From JAJPJE01 sp963848375 (lineage in GTDB: Bacteria > Acidobacteriota > Terriglobia > Terriglobales > Acidobacteriaceae), in contig CAWKDK010000003.1 in NCBI GenBank assembly GCA_963848375.1, forward strand, positions 38,092 to 102,091: DNA of 64,000 bases, written 5' to 3'. Within the stretch, counting starts at the first letter, position 1, and each line of letters opens with the position of its first letter. This document shows, in pieces, positions 54,054 through 63,870 of the stretch. A program made the translations under genes and the position numbers. Below the pieces are notes generated by a model that saw nothing but the letters and a program-made list of their open reading frames with translations, had not been told where the DNA came from and did no database searches.

Positions 54054-54264
54054 GCAGGTCTCCCAAAGTGCGCACGGAGCTTAGCAATTGCGGTGGGTCA
54101 CCGGATGTGCTGTGGCTCACCGAGGGGCGGTCTCGGCACCAGAATCGGCCGAGATGCGAACACCAGCCCAGCACTGAGCTTTGCTAAACCTTTGAAAACA
54201 TGGAAGTAGCGAACCACGCGAGCTGTTCCAAATCTGCACTCAATCTGCGACAATAATCAGACAC

Positions 54265-54525
54265 ATGGAATTACTTCTCTACTCGAGCAAGTGGTGCCCC
54301 GACTGCCGTGAGGCCAAGCGCTTCCTGGCCCAACACAACATCCTCTACCGCGAAATCGATATCGAGAACACGCCGGGTGCGGCAGAAGAAGTGATTCGAC
54401 GTACAGGAAAGCGCGCCATTCCGCAGTTCGTGATCAACGGGACGTGGGTGCAGCCGTACCGTCCGGGAGAAGGATTCCTCTACGACGAGATGAGTGAACT
54501 GTTCGGCGTCGGCCAGCCGGACTAG
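54265..54525 (+). CDS. Glutaredoxin-like protein
   Basis: The 86-residue product has the thioredoxin fold pattern with active site WCPDCREAKRFL (CPDC) near residues 10-13, the conserved cis-Pro in RAIPQFVINGTWVQPY, and YREIDIENTPGAAEEV. The CPxC form with D matches glutaredoxins of the mycoredoxin-like type. It reduces disulfides or mixed disulfides in the cytoplasm. No thioredoxin reductase is nearby. Confidence 0.88.
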   Translation: MELLLYSSKWCPDCREAKRFLAQHNILYREIDIENTPGAAEEVIRRTGKRAIPQFVINGTWVQPYRPGEGFLYDEMSELFGVGQPD

Positions 54526-54588
54526 CTCGGATTAGCAGCGCCCGCCACTTTCACGTAAAATACGCGCGCAGATTATCAGGAGGCATGC

Positions 54589-54933
54589 ATGACTACTGTG
54601 CGTTTGTTTTCACGTCTACTGCTGGCGTTGGCATTGACTCTCAGTCTTGCAGGATCGGCTTTCAGCCAAGCTACGTCCACGGCATCGAAACCAGCTTCCA
54701 AGACACCCGCCGCAACGGCTCCGGCCACTGGCGACAAGTTGGACATCAATACCGCAACCAAGGATCAGCTCGATGCGCTGCCGGGAATCGGCGCTGCGTA
54801 CTCGCAGAAGATCATCGACAACCGGCCATATAAAACCAAGACGGACCTGGTCAACAAGAAGGTTCTGCCGCAAGCGACCTACAACAAGATCAAAGATCAG
54901 ATCATCGCGAAGCAGCCGGCGAAGTCGAAGTAG
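54589..54933 (+). CDS. ComEA-like helix-hairpin-helix protein, secreted
   Basis: The 114-residue protein has a Sec signal peptide (RLLLALALTLSLAGSAFSQA), an Ala/Thr/Pro linker, then a ComEA-type double HhH domain: LDINTATKDQLDALPGIGAA and TKTDLVNKKVLPQATYNKIK. The 'LDINTA..LD.LPGIG' pattern is diagnostic. It binds DNA in the periplasm, consistent with a role in DNA uptake, but no other competence gene is adjacent. It is followed at 54949-54972 by a degenerate palindromic remnant (CCCAACTCAGG..CCTGGGTGGGG). Confidence 0.85.
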   Translation: MTTVRLFSRLLLALALTLSLAGSAFSQATSTASKPASKTPAATAPATGDKLDINTATKDQLDALPGIGAAYSQKIIDNRPYKTKTDLVNKKVLPQATYNKIKDQIIAKQPAKSK

Positions 54934-55073
54934 CCGAAATCGAAGTAGCGGGATCCCAACTCAGGCCTGGGTGGGGACTTAAGAAAACTTCAGGTCTCTC
55001 ACCCACGCCTTCTGCTATTTTGGGCGCACTTAGAATCAGGCAGCGAGTTTCCGACGCCTGATCAATCCCCACC

Positions 55074-56276
55074 ATGGTCACCCAAACCGCTCCCACTTCC
55101 GTTGTAACGATGCCCTCAAAAAGCACGGACTCGCGGCTCGTGTCACTCGACGTGTTCCGCGGGCTGATCATCGCTGGCATGGTGCTCGTCACCGATCCCG
55201 GCAGCTATAGCTTCGTCTACCCGCAGCTTCTGCACGCGCAGTGGAACGGCGTCACGGCAACGGACATGATCTTCCCGTCCTTCCTCTTCATCGTGGGAGT
55301 TGCAATCACGTTGTCGTTCGCATCGCGGCTGCAAAAGGGATCGCTACGTTCGAGTCTGGCGAAGCATGTGGTCCGCCGCGCGGCAATCATCTTTGTGATT
55401 GGCTTGGCGGTGAACGGCTTCCCCGACTATCACCTGCACACGCTACGTATTCCCGGCATCCTGCAGCGCATCGCCATCTGCTATCTCATTGCCGGTCTTT
55501 TGTATCTTGCTACGGGTCGCGATGAGAAATCTCGTTCGCGGCAGACGGCGATCTTCACCGCGCTCATCGTCGTGATCCTTGCCGGATATTGGGCGCTGCT
55601 GAAGCTCGTGCCAGTTCCCGGATTTGGCCCCGGCCGGCTCGACTCTCTCGGCAATCTTCCGGCGTATATCGACCGCATGATCTTCGGCATCAATCACCTG
55701 TGGGTCTGGGGACTCACTCCCGGATACGGCGTCACTTATGATCCCGAGGGCATGCTGTCGACGCTGCCGGCGATTGCGGTCGTGCTGATCGGAATGCTGG
55801 CAGGTAAATGGTTGCGTAAAGAACAACCGGTTCAGCGCCCCGTGCTGGGAATGGTAATTGCGGGCACTCTGCTCACGATCGCAGGACTCCTGCTTACGCC
55901 GTACCTGCCCCTCAATAAGCGAATCTATACGAGCACTTTCGCCCTCTTCAGTGGCGGCATCAGCCTGCTGACGTTCGCAGCGTGCTACATCGTCGTCGAC
56001 GTGTGGCGCTTCCGGCGATGGGCGTCTCCTCTGCTTATCTTCGGGACGAATGCGATTCTTGCGTTCGCCTTGTCGAGTGTCATCACCACGTTGCTGGACA
56101 AGATTCATGTCAACACCGGAGCCGGAGTTCTCACTCTGCACGAGTGGGGCAATCACGTCTTCGCGGGATTTCTGCAGCCGGTGCACGCATCGCTCGCCTA
56201 CGCTGTCACGATTGTGTTCTTGAATCTTGCTCTGCTCTATCCCCTGTACCGGAAGCGCATCTTCGTTAGCGTTTGA
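55074..56276 (+). CDS. HGSNAT/DUF5009-like membrane acyltransferase
   Basis: The 400-residue protein has about ten membrane helices. It carries the family start SRLVSLDVFRGLIIAGMVLV, then QLLHAQWNGVTATDMIFPSF with the conserved His near residue 60 used in acetyl transfer by heparan-alpha-glucosaminide N-acetyltransferase relatives. WVWGLTPGYGVTYDPEGMLS is also conserved. It may acetylate a sugar (perhaps an envelope glycan) with cytoplasmic acetyl-CoA. The ATG at 55074 fits the N-terminus. Confidence 0.85.
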   Translation: MVTQTAPTSVVTMPSKSTDSRLVSLDVFRGLIIAGMVLVTDPGSYSFVYPQLLHAQWNGVTATDMIFPSFLFIVGVAITLSFASRLQKGSLRSSLAKHVVRRAAIIFVIGLAVNGFPDYHLHTLRIPGILQRIAICYLIAGLLYLATGRDEKSRSRQTAIFTALIVVILAGYWALLKLVPVPGFGPGRLDSLGNLPAYIDRMIFGINHLWVWGLTPGYGVTYDPEGMLSTLPAIAVVLIGMLAGKWLRKEQPVQRPVLGMVIAGTLLTIAGLLLTPYLPLNKRIYTSTFALFSGGISLLTFAACYIVVDVWRFRRWASPLLIFGTNAILAFALSSVITTLLDKIHVNTGAGVLTLHEWGNHVFAGFLQPVHASLAYAVTIVFLNLALLYPLYRKRIFVSV

Positions 56277-56418
56277 CCGCTCCCAGAGATCAGCGCGCGA
56301 TCTCCAGCAGCCTTCAGGCATCTTTGCACCGCTAATACGAAACCAATTATCAGGTCATACGGATTTCTTGTGTCTCGGCGGATCGCGCTCGAGTTCCTGG
56401 ATCCGCTGGTGGTGCTCG

Positions 56419-57438
56419 ATGTGGCGATTAATCCGGCTTGTTGGGCCGGCTGTTCTAGCTTGCCTGGTGGGATTCCAATTCCTTCCCGCGCGCAGCGGTG
56501 AAGCGGAACTCCGGAATCAAATCGCCCATCTCTCGTCTGAGATCGATCGCCTGCATCAGGAGCAGGCGATGCCGTCTGTGGTACTCCGACAGCACCGCGA
56601 CTCCATCTGCTACATATACAGCGTCTATAGCATGACCCCGTCGAGTTCGTCCCTGAGTCGAAACGTGCGTCGAACCCGAGTATCCGGCACCGGATTTGTG
56701 ATTGCGGATGGACTGATTGCGACCAATCGCCACGTGGTGCAGCCCTGGTACGAAGATCCGGATGATGAAGCCCGCATCAATGGAGGCGCCAAGCCGCGCG
56801 TCGAAAAAATGGTCGCCTTCTTCCCGAGCCTGGCAAAGTCGGTGACTCTTTTCGACGTGCAGGTATCGCCCGACCAGGACTTGGCAGTTGCGCGCTTCAC
56901 TCCAACCGACCTGATGAAAAAGATTCGCCCGATTGCATTGGCTCCGGAGAAGCCGAACGCCGGAGATCCGGTCGTGGTCGTTGGATATCCCCTGGGCGTT
57001 TCCGCCATGCTCGCCAAGTCACCGAGCAACGTGTTCAGCCGTCTGGCTTCCAAGAAGGATGCGATCGAGATTGCGTCCGACCTGGCTCAACACGACCTGA
57101 TTCGTCCGTCGTCCACCTGCGGTCACGTGAGTGACATCGTCGGCGAGAAGCTGATTTACGATGCGCCTACCGCACAGGGCGGCAGCGGCGGCCCGGTCTT
57201 CAACTCGAACGGCGAAGCAATCGCCGTGAACGCCGCCTACATCGACGGCTTCACCGGAGGCACCATCGGAATCACGACGGAGTCGTTGAAGCCACTGCTT
57301 GCAGAATGCCATGCAGAAAGCCGAATCCGGCAACTAGCCTTCGGCTTGCCTGCGAAACCTGCCGATCCAGCCCGGTTCCCGCAAATGCTCTTCTTCGAGC
57401 CTGCGCATACGCGCCGCAAGAATCTGCGCGCGCCCTAG
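56419..57438 (+). CDS. Trypsin-like serine protease, membrane-anchored
   Basis: From ATG 56419 the 339-residue protein has a membrane-anchor/signal helix (IRLVGPAVLACLVGFQFLPA), a coiled-coil segment (ELRNQIAHLSSEIDRLHQEQ), then a trypsin-like domain. Catalytic residues are His (IATNRHVVQP), Asp (SPDQDLAVARF) and Ser (AQGGSGGPVFNSNG). No PDZ domain is seen. An in-frame reading from 56227 adds an implausible leader. Odd: the last ~35 codons (from 57334) overlap the end of the CLC gene on the other strand by 105 bases. Confidence 0.82.
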   Translation: MWRLIRLVGPAVLACLVGFQFLPARSGEAELRNQIAHLSSEIDRLHQEQAMPSVVLRQHRDSICYIYSVYSMTPSSSSLSRNVRRTRVSGTGFVIADGLIATNRHVVQPWYEDPDDEARINGGAKPRVEKMVAFFPSLAKSVTLFDVQVSPDQDLAVARFTPTDLMKKIRPIALAPEKPNAGDPVVVVGYPLGVSAMLAKSPSNVFSRLASKKDAIEIASDLAQHDLIRPSSTCGHVSDIVGEKLIYDAPTAQGGSGGPVFNSNGEAIAVNAAYIDGFTGGTIGITTESLKPLLAECHAESRIRQLAFGLPAKPADPARFPQMLFFEPAHTRRKNLRAP

Positions 57439-59298
57439 ATAACCAATCACTTTTTTCGGATTATCCCGTGAGACTACCGGGAGCCGTCCAAAGCCATGTC
57501 GCAGCATGCGATTGGCTGCCTCATGCAGCGTCTCGTCAGGATAGGCGACTACTGGCTCTCGTGAGGCCACCTGGAGTACGGTCGTCGCGCCACTAGGATC
57601 CTGCTCCAACCCGCGTATCAGATCACTGCGGGTGATGATTCCGACCAGTCGACCTTGATCGTCGGTCACGATCATTCCGTGATGCCGGGTCACCGCCGGG
57701 TCATGATTCGCAATTTGGTCGGCGAGAGTGCGGAGAGTTATACCTTCGTATAGGGTCGGAACTTCCCGATCCATGATCTCGCTGACGCTCACGACTTGCA
57801 GGACGTCGGCTTCGTAGTCCTGGTGAATGCGCAACCCACGACGCGCCAGCTTCTCGGTCATGATGGAACTGCGCAGCATCAGCATGGCAATCGAGTCGGC
57901 AATTACGCTGACCAGCATCAGCGGCAGCACCGAGTTGTAGTCGCGTGTGAGTTCAAAAGCAAAGATGATGAAAGTGAAGGTCGCGCGCGAAGCTGCTCCG
58001 AATACAGCGCCCATAGCGACTAGGGCGAAAGCTCCCGGCGCGAGGTGTGCACCTGGAACGAAGTGATTCACGATCATGGCGAACGCCGACCCCATGGCGG
58101 CGCTGGCCATGAACATGGGCGCTAGCAAGCCTCCGGAGGTGCCGGAGCCAAGCGAGATCACCAGCGCCAGAGACTTGAAGATCATCACCAGCAGCAGGAC
58201 TTCCAGCGCGAGGCGGGCGGTCAGGATATCGGAGATGGTGTCGTAGCCAACGCCGAGCACCCGCGGAACGAAATAGCCAATGATTCCCAGGCCAAGGGCG
58301 CCAATGGCCGGCCACCACATGGCGTCGACTGGCAGCTTCTCAAACAGATCCTCAACCGCGTAGAGCAGCTTGGTAAAGCCAACGGCTGCCAATCCGCAAA
58401 GCCCGCCAAGCAGCAGATACCAGGGCAAAGCGTGGGGAATTTCGAAGTCCGTGGGCCCAACCACGAACATCGGACCTCGGCCCATCAGCATCATGTGGAC
58501 GCTGGTCGCCAGCGTACTGGCAATCACGAGGGGAATGAAAGACCGGGACTTGAACTCAAACAGCAGCAACTCGATCGCAAGAATGACGCCAGCGATCGGA
58601 GTACTGAACGTCGCCGCCATTCCTGCAGCTGCTCCACAGGCGAGCAGCACTTTGCGCTCGGCGGCCGTGGTATGAAGCACCTGCCCGAAGAGCGATCCTA
58701 TGGCTCCGCCAGTCTGGATGATTGGACCTTCAGCGCCAAACGGGCCGCCAGTTCCGATGGCAATTGCGGCCGAGAGCGGCTTCAGAATGGCCACTTTGGG
58801 ATCAATCCGGCTCCGGTTGATCAACACGGCTTCCATCGCCTCCGGAATGCCATGGCCGCGAATCTTGGACGAGCCGAACTTCGCCATCAGGCCCACAATG
58901 AGCCCACCGACCACGGGGATCAGGATGATCCAAAGACCCAGCGTGCTGTAGCGCGGGCTGACGAAGTTCCAGGACAAGCGGTGAAAGAAGGCTACGTTGG
59001 TGAAGAAACCAATGAGGTTATAGAGCACGTAGGCGATCAGTGCTGCCAGAACGCCAATCACTGCGGCCAGCGCCGATACCAGGACCATGCGGAATCCAGC
59101 TTCTGTCCCGAGACTGGTTCCATCGAAACTTGCTCGGCTAGAAGACGGATCTATGGCCTGAGTGCCAGGCTGCACTGAAGGTTCAACGGTTGAGTTATTT
59201 CCCACAGGGGATAGTATATCGTACTGCGACTGGTACGGGCGGGGAAACTGGCTGCAGAGGAACGCGCAGCCAGTATCCGTCGCCTTCCAAATAGACAA
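57334..59298 (-). CDS. CLC-family H+/Cl- antiporter with C-terminal CBS domains
   Basis: The protein (up to 654 residues) has the CLC membrane domain: GSSKIRGHGIPEAME (variant of GSGIP), GPFGAEGPIIQTGG with the gating Glu retained, and GSGTSGGLLAPMF. Two CBS domains (about 515-640) follow, with ITRSDLIRG and GYLGRAQIL. CBS domains sense nucleotides. The first ATG at 59298 gives a polar leader; GTG at about 59205 is a possible start closer to the membrane domain. It overlaps the serine-protease gene by 105 bases, convergent. Confidence 0.9.
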   Translation of the reverse strand: MSIWKATDTGCAFLCSQFPRPYQSQYDILSPVGNNSTVEPSVQPGTQAIDPSSSRASFDGTSLGTEAGFRMVLVSALAAVIGVLAALIAYVLYNLIGFFTNVAFFHRLSWNFVSPRYSTLGLWIILIPVVGGLIVGLMAKFGSSKIRGHGIPEAMEAVLINRSRIDPKVAILKPLSAAIAIGTGGPFGAEGPIIQTGGAIGSLFGQVLHTTAAERKVLLACGAAAGMAATFSTPIAGVILAIELLLFEFKSRSFIPLVIASTLATSVHMMLMGRGPMFVVGPTDFEIPHALPWYLLLGGLCGLAAVGFTKLLYAVEDLFEKLPVDAMWWPAIGALGLGIIGYFVPRVLGVGYDTISDILTARLALEVLLLVMIFKSLALVISLGSGTSGGLLAPMFMASAAMGSAFAMIVNHFVPGAHLAPGAFALVAMGAVFGAASRATFTFIIFAFELTRDYNSVLPLMLVSVIADSIAMLMLRSSIMTEKLARRGLRIHQDYEADVLQVVSVSEIMDREVPTLYEGITLRTLADQIANHDPAVTRHHGMIVTDDQGRLVGIITRSDLIRGLEQDPSGATTVLQVASREPVVAYPDETLHEAANRMLRHGFGRLPVVSRDNPKKVIGYLGRAQILAARMRRLEEEHLREPGWIGRFRRQAEG

Positions 59299-59343
59299 CC
59301 TCCGACCTGAAGAACGTAGGTCGGACTGCGATAACTCAGCGAC

Positions 59344-59781
59344 TTAACGCCGGTTTCGCTTGATGTTGGCCAGCACGCCTTTCAGTGCCCCGACCAGTTC
59401 CGGCCCGGTAGAACGCAGCTCCTCGCGATGATGCAAGGCGAGTTCCCGAAGCGTCTTTTCACCCTTCGCCGTCAACTCCAGTAAGACCTGACGTCGATCT
59501 TCGCTGTCGCGTTTGCGGCGAACCAACCCTTTGGCAGAAAGCCGGTCGGCCAGTTCGACGGTGCTGTGATGCTGGATCTGGAGCCGCTCGGCTACCTCTC
59601 CGATGGTGGCGGCATGATCGTCGGGAAGGCCTTTCACGGCGAGCATCAGTTGATACTGCTGTGGATTCAAACCATACGAACGCGCAATCTGTTCGCTTGC
59701 GCGCAGGAAGCGGCGGATCTGATAGCGAAATTCTGCAGTAGCCCGGTAATCCTGGAGACCGATGTCCTCTTTTGGAGACAT
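59344..59781 (-). CDS. MarR-family transcriptional regulator
   Basis: The 145-residue protein has the MarR winged helix: FRYQIRRFLRASEQIARSYG, LNPQQYQLMLAVKGLP, TIGEVAERLQIQHHSTVELADRLSAKGLVRRKRDSEDRRQVLLELT. The wing (DSEDRRQV) is typical. A basic C-terminus ends the protein. The start at 59781 is preceded by GGTGGG; the reading back to 59844 is an alternative. It is divergent from purB and could regulate either neighbour; the ligand is unknown. Confidence 0.88.
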   Translation of the reverse strand: MSPKEDIGLQDYRATAEFRYQIRRFLRASEQIARSYGLNPQQYQLMLAVKGLPDDHAATIGEVAERLQIQHHSTVELADRLSAKGLVRRKRDSEDRRQVLLELTAKGEKTLRELALHHREELRSTGPELVGALKGVLANIKRNRR

Positions 59782-60072
59782 GCGTAATTCCCACCCTTTA
59801 TGTTTTAGCGAGCTTTCTTGCGCACACTTATATCCGGCAGACAAGCGCCGGAGAGCGTGATCGGGAGGGATCTCGCGTTACTGCTCCAGCCTAATTGTGC
59901 GCTGCCTAGCTAGCAGAGGCTAAACGCGGAAGCCATCGCCAGTCAATCACTGTCACGATTCCGCCCGCGCTTGCCCTTCTTCCATTTAGAATAGTTGGTT
60001 TTTGATACGTTTCAACAACTTTCCTTAGATCCTGTCGTATTGCGACGCCCGAGCGTCCCGAGGAGATAGTTC

Positions 60073-61434
60073 GTGATTGCACGTTATACACGTCCCGAAA
60101 TGGGAAGAATCTGGACCGACGAATATAAGTTCCGAAAATGGCTGGAAGTCGAGCTCGCCGCCACTGAGACTCTCGCCGATGCCGGACTTGTCCCCAAAAC
60201 TGCTGCCCAGGCAATCCGCCGCAAAGCCGATTTTGACCTGCAACGGATCTACGAAATCGAGGCAGAGGTCCGCCATGATGTGATCGCCTTTACCACCGCC
60301 GTTGCCGAGAAGGTCGGCCCAGAAGCGCGCTGGCTGCACTACGGCCTGACCTCCAACGACGTGGTCGATACTGCCCAGGCTCTGCAGATCAAGGAAGCGT
60401 CGGCCATTCTCAGCGACGACCTCCATCGTTTGCACGAGGTGCTGCGCCGCCGGGCTCTGGAGTTTCAGCACACGCCTATGATCGGCCGAACCCACGGCGT
60501 GCATGCCGAACCCATCACCTTCGGACTGGTACTCGCAAATTTCTATGACGAAATGGATCGTAACCTGAAACGCTTTGCTGCTGCCGCCGAAGAGATGCGT
60601 GTGGGCAAGTTTTCGGGTGCAGTCGGGAATGGTGCCCATCTTGATCCCGATCTGGAAGAGATGATCTGCGAGCGCTTGGGTTTACACGTCGCGCCCATCA
60701 CTTCACAGGTCATCCAGCGCGACCGGCACGCAAACTACGTCGCGACCCTGGCGGTGATCGCGTGCACGCTCGACCGTATTGCCACAGAAGTTCGTCACCT
60801 GCAGAGAACCGAAGTCCGCGAGGCGGAGGAATTCTTCAGCGAAAAGCAGAAGGGATCCTCGGCCATGCCGCACAAACGCAATCCCATAACCTGCGAACAG
60901 ATCAGCGGGCTGGCGCGCGTGGTGCGTTCGAACGTTCAGGCTGCCTATGAAGACGTAGCGCTCTGGCACGAACGTGACATCTCGCATTCCTCGGTCGAGC
61001 GCGTGATCCTGCCGGATTCGACCATTCTGGTGGACTACCTGCTCTACAAGACCACGAATCTGATGGACACTCTGCTGGTTTATCCAGAGCGTATGCAGCA
61101 CAACCTGGACAGTACCGGCGGGCTGGTGTTCAGCGGACAGTTGCTGCTCGACCTGGTCGAAGCCGGAGTGGTTCGCGAAGATGCCTACCGAATCGTGCAA
61201 CGCAATGCCATGCGCGCGTGGAAGGAAGGCGGGAACTTCCACGAAATGGTGCTGAACGATCCTGATATCAGCGGGCGTGTTCCGAAGAAGCAGCTAGAGA
61301 AGGCATTTGATCAAAGGCGGCAGTTGCGGAACGTGGACAAGATTTTCGCTCGCGTGTTTGGCGAAGAAGCCAAACCGAAGGCGCCCGCCCGCAAGACGGC
61401 GAAAGCCAAGCGCTCGACGAAGGCCAAGCGCTAG
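60073..61434 (+). CDS. purB: Adenylosuccinate lyase
   Basis: PurB catalyses two fumarate-releasing steps of purine synthesis (SAICAR to AICAR, and adenylosuccinate to AMP). The fumarase/aspartase superfamily signature KQKGSSAMPHKRNPITCEQI is complete, with catalytic His blocks in GRTHGVHAEPI and the LTSNDVVDTAQ region. GTG start 60073 is preceded by GAGGAG. The 453-residue length is normal apart from a Lys/Ala-rich 25-residue tail (PKAPARKTAKAKRSTKAKR). Confidence 0.95.
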   Translation: MIARYTRPEMGRIWTDEYKFRKWLEVELAATETLADAGLVPKTAAQAIRRKADFDLQRIYEIEAEVRHDVIAFTTAVAEKVGPEARWLHYGLTSNDVVDTAQALQIKEASAILSDDLHRLHEVLRRRALEFQHTPMIGRTHGVHAEPITFGLVLANFYDEMDRNLKRFAAAAEEMRVGKFSGAVGNGAHLDPDLEEMICERLGLHVAPITSQVIQRDRHANYVATLAVIACTLDRIATEVRHLQRTEVREAEEFFSEKQKGSSAMPHKRNPITCEQISGLARVVRSNVQAAYEDVALWHERDISHSSVERVILPDSTILVDYLLYKTTNLMDTLLVYPERMQHNLDSTGGLVFSGQLLLDLVEAGVVREDAYRIVQRNAMRAWKEGGNFHEMVLNDPDISGRVPKKQLEKAFDQRRQLRNVDKIFARVFGEEAKPKAPARKTAKAKRSTKAKR

Positions 61435-61461
61435 AACGAGCGATCACCGTTTACAAAACGA

Positions 61462-61989
61462 CTACTTCTTGCGGAGATAGGTAAGGTCGTATTCGACTTT
61501 CCAGGTCTGGCCGCCATCGGTCGAGCCTTGGCTGAACTGGCGAACTTTGTCGGAACCCAGGTTGAAGAACTGTAAGTGTCGCTTCAACCTGGTTCCGTCG
61601 GGCTGCGGAATCTCGTCGGTGTAGAAGTCCATTACGCCGTCCTTCAGATTGCCGTAAAAGAAGATCGTGTCGCCCGCGTTGTCGACCCAGAACTGTTCCC
61701 ATCGTTTCAAGTTTGGGTTGTAGGCGTTGTAACTTTTGCCGGTGTAGCCGCTTGTGCCCAGCGAAGTCCAGTTCTCCCAAATCACGCAGTTCCCAATTGC
61801 ACGCTCGATGTGGCTGACACCTGCCGGCTTGTTTTCCTTCGTCGCGACGACGTCCCAATCGCCGACCCAGAAATCGAACTGGCGGCTCTCCGCGCGAGTG
61901 TCGCAGGACGACGGCTTAGCTTGCGCTGTTGCCATCGGCGATGCTGCCAGAAGCAGAATCAGTATGAACGAATCGCTTCGCGTCTTCAT
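61462..61989 (-). CDS. Secreted calycin-like (DUF1579-type) protein
   Basis: The 175-residue protein starts with a signal peptide (FILILLLAASPMATAQA) followed by the pattern RQFDFWVGDWDVVATKENKP. It continues as a beta-barrel domain (ERAIGNCVIWENWTSLGTSG, AYNPNLKRWEQFWVDNAGDT). It resembles the protein at 23176 in plan but not in detail. Such barrels bind small molecules; no catalytic motif is seen. The ATG at 61989 is chosen because it begins the signal peptide. Confidence 0.7.
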   Translation of the reverse strand: MKTRSDSFILILLLAASPMATAQAKPSSCDTRAESRQFDFWVGDWDVVATKENKPAGVSHIERAIGNCVIWENWTSLGTSGYTGKSYNAYNPNLKRWEQFWVDNAGDTIFFYGNLKDGVMDFYTDEIPQPDGTRLKRHLQFFNLGSDKVRQFSQGSTDGGQTWKVEYDLTYLRKK

Positions 61990-62251
61990 CGTTGTTCTCC
62001 GGATGCGCGGCGAAGTAAACATGGCCTTCCAACTAGATATCGTGCATCCGCAGACTGGATCAACCGGGAAAGAGACTCGCGGGACTAATACACACGCGTC
62101 GGGGACTAACGCGAGTTTCGATCAGGCGTAGGGTGCCGTTTTCCGTGCAGCAGAGTTTCAAATATTGGAGATTGCAAGCACGCGGATTGACTGGCCCATC
62201 TCGCTAGTGCGAGGCAACAGCGAGATTCGTTTGCTCGTCTTAGTTGCCAAA

Positions 62252-63583
62252 ATGATTTCACGTCGAAAATTTCTCTCCGTCCTGGGGGCGGGGACGGCTG
62301 CTGGTGTTGTCGGCGGATGCGCGGGTTTGACTACGACTACATCGAGCTCGGCATCGAGCTCTGCGGGATCGTTACAGGCCAACATCGATCACGTCATCTT
62401 CACCATGCAGGAGAACCGATCTTTCGATCACTACTTCGGCAGGCTGCCACAATATCGTACAGCTCACGGGATTCCCGGAACCGTCGACGGGTGTCCAGCA
62501 AACGCTTCGAACCCGGCTGCCGATGATCCATCGCAGGTCGTCCTTCCTTATCACCTCAGCACTTCTTGCCACGAAGACCTGAGTCCTTCGTGGAATGAGA
62601 CCCGCGTGGACTATAACCGGACCAGCCCCAACAGTACTCAAGCAACAATGGATGGGTTTGTGCTCAGCGCTGCCAAGTATTCTCGCGAAAATGGTGGCGT
62701 TGATATCGAGGGGCATCGCGCAATGGGGTTCTACACCGAGGCCGACTTGCCCTTCTACTATGAGCTGGCTTCTCAGTTCGCGATCAGCGATCGTTTCTTC
62801 TCAGCCTCGCCAGCCGAGACCCTGTCGAATCGACTCTTTCAGCTTGCGGGATCGCCATTTGGACGCGTTTACCCTGATGTGCCAGAACCGCAGCAATATA
62901 ACGAGCCGACTATTTTCGATCTGCTTGAGAAGGCGGGGATTTCCTGGAAGATCTATGTGAACGGCGATTTCACCTACTATCAATGGTTCGTCGGCTCCAA
63001 CATGAACCAATCGAAAATTGTCGGTGTCGAACAATTTTTCAGTGATCTAACTTCCGGTGCGCTTCCTGCGGTCTCAATGATTGAGTCCGGTCCCGCCACC
63101 GGATTGGACGAGCATCCTATCAATAACATTCAAGCCGGCGCGAAGTACATCAGCACCTTTATTAGTGCGCTAATGTCGAGTGCCGCATGGACTCGTTCCG
63201 TCTTTCTGCTTAACTATGACGAGGGTGGAGGATTCTACGATCACGTGCCTCCGCCTGCCGCGACTCCACCTGACAACATCGTTCCCATACTTAAGCCAGG
63301 GGACATCCCTGGGAACTTCGATCGCTACGGATTCCGAGTGCCGCTCATCATGATCTCTCCATGGGCACAAAAGAATTTCGTCTCCCATGTCGTGGCCGAT
63401 CACACATCGATTCTTAAATTCATCGAGACACGATTCGGCCTCCAACCACTGACCGCGAGGGACGCTGCCGCGCATGACCTGCTCGACATGCTGGACTTTT
63501 CGGCGATGTCGTTTGCAACCCCGCCGCCTCTTCCAGTGCAACCCGAGCTGGATGTTTGCGACGCTGGTGACGTGGATTCATGA
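62252..63583 (+). CDS. Tat-exported phospholipase C-like phosphoesterase, probable lipoprotein
   Basis: The 443-residue protein starts with a twin-arginine signal (ISRRKFLSVLGAGTAAGVVG) and a lipobox-like GGC. The phosphoesterase core follows: IDHVIFTMQENRSFDHYFGR, the same signature as the enzyme at 37876, plus FLLNYDEGGGFYDHVPPP and the end segment VVADHTSILKFIETRFG. It would cleave phosphate esters of lipids or small molecules. The start at 62252 is preferred because the Tat motif begins there. It overlaps the next gene's possible start by four bases. Confidence 0.88.
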   Translation: MISRRKFLSVLGAGTAAGVVGGCAGLTTTTSSSASSSAGSLQANIDHVIFTMQENRSFDHYFGRLPQYRTAHGIPGTVDGCPANASNPAADDPSQVVLPYHLSTSCHEDLSPSWNETRVDYNRTSPNSTQATMDGFVLSAAKYSRENGGVDIEGHRAMGFYTEADLPFYYELASQFAISDRFFSASPAETLSNRLFQLAGSPFGRVYPDVPEPQQYNEPTIFDLLEKAGISWKIYVNGDFTYYQWFVGSNMNQSKIVGVEQFFSDLTSGALPAVSMIESGPATGLDEHPINNIQAGAKYISTFISALMSSAAWTRSVFLLNYDEGGGFYDHVPPPAATPPDNIVPILKPGDIPGNFDRYGFRVPLIMISPWAQKNFVSHVVADHTSILKFIETRFGLQPLTARDAAAHDLLDMLDFSAMSFATPPPLPVQPELDVCDAGDVDS

Positions 63584-63600
63584 GCCGAGGGCGAGAACGA

Positions 63601-63870
63601 ATGGTCTCACATCTCGAGGGAAACGGCCGCCTGTTAGCTGACGGGAAAACGCCGCTCTCGGTACGATACTTCCTCGACACATGGTCTGAGACTATTGCGG
63701 CTGGAACTCGAATCTCAACCGAGATGCAGCGTAGCGACGGATTCGTCTGGTGGAGCAGCGGCGTTCTACCAGATCCCTTCGGTGTCCTTGAAACCGAGGA
63801 CGGTCAAGAACTTCGGGTGAACCTATTCGAGTTCAAAGCTAATCGCGCTCACTTCTGCCGGGTTCGATGA
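63601..63870 (+). CDS. Hypothetical 89-residue protein downstream of phospholipase C
   Basis: The product (MVSHLEGNGRLLADGKTPLS start) has a balanced composition with alternating strands (VRYFLDTW, GFVWWSSGVLPDPFGVLET, LRVNLFEFK). I do not recognise a family. ATG 63580 (overlapping the previous stop) is an alternative, giving 96 residues. It may be cotranscribed with the phosphoesterase. The remaining 130 bases to the window end show no further gene. Confidence 0.5.
   Translation: MVSHLEGNGRLLADGKTPLSVRYFLDTWSETIAAGTRISTEMQRSDGFVWWSSGVLPDPFGVLETEDGQELRVNLFEFKANRAHFCRVR

Noticed and set aside
54949..54975. Palindromic CCCAACTCAGG..CCTGGGTGGGG element after the ComEA-like gene
   Set aside because: It resembles the REP-like elements but pairs too poorly to be listed as one; it may be a remnant.
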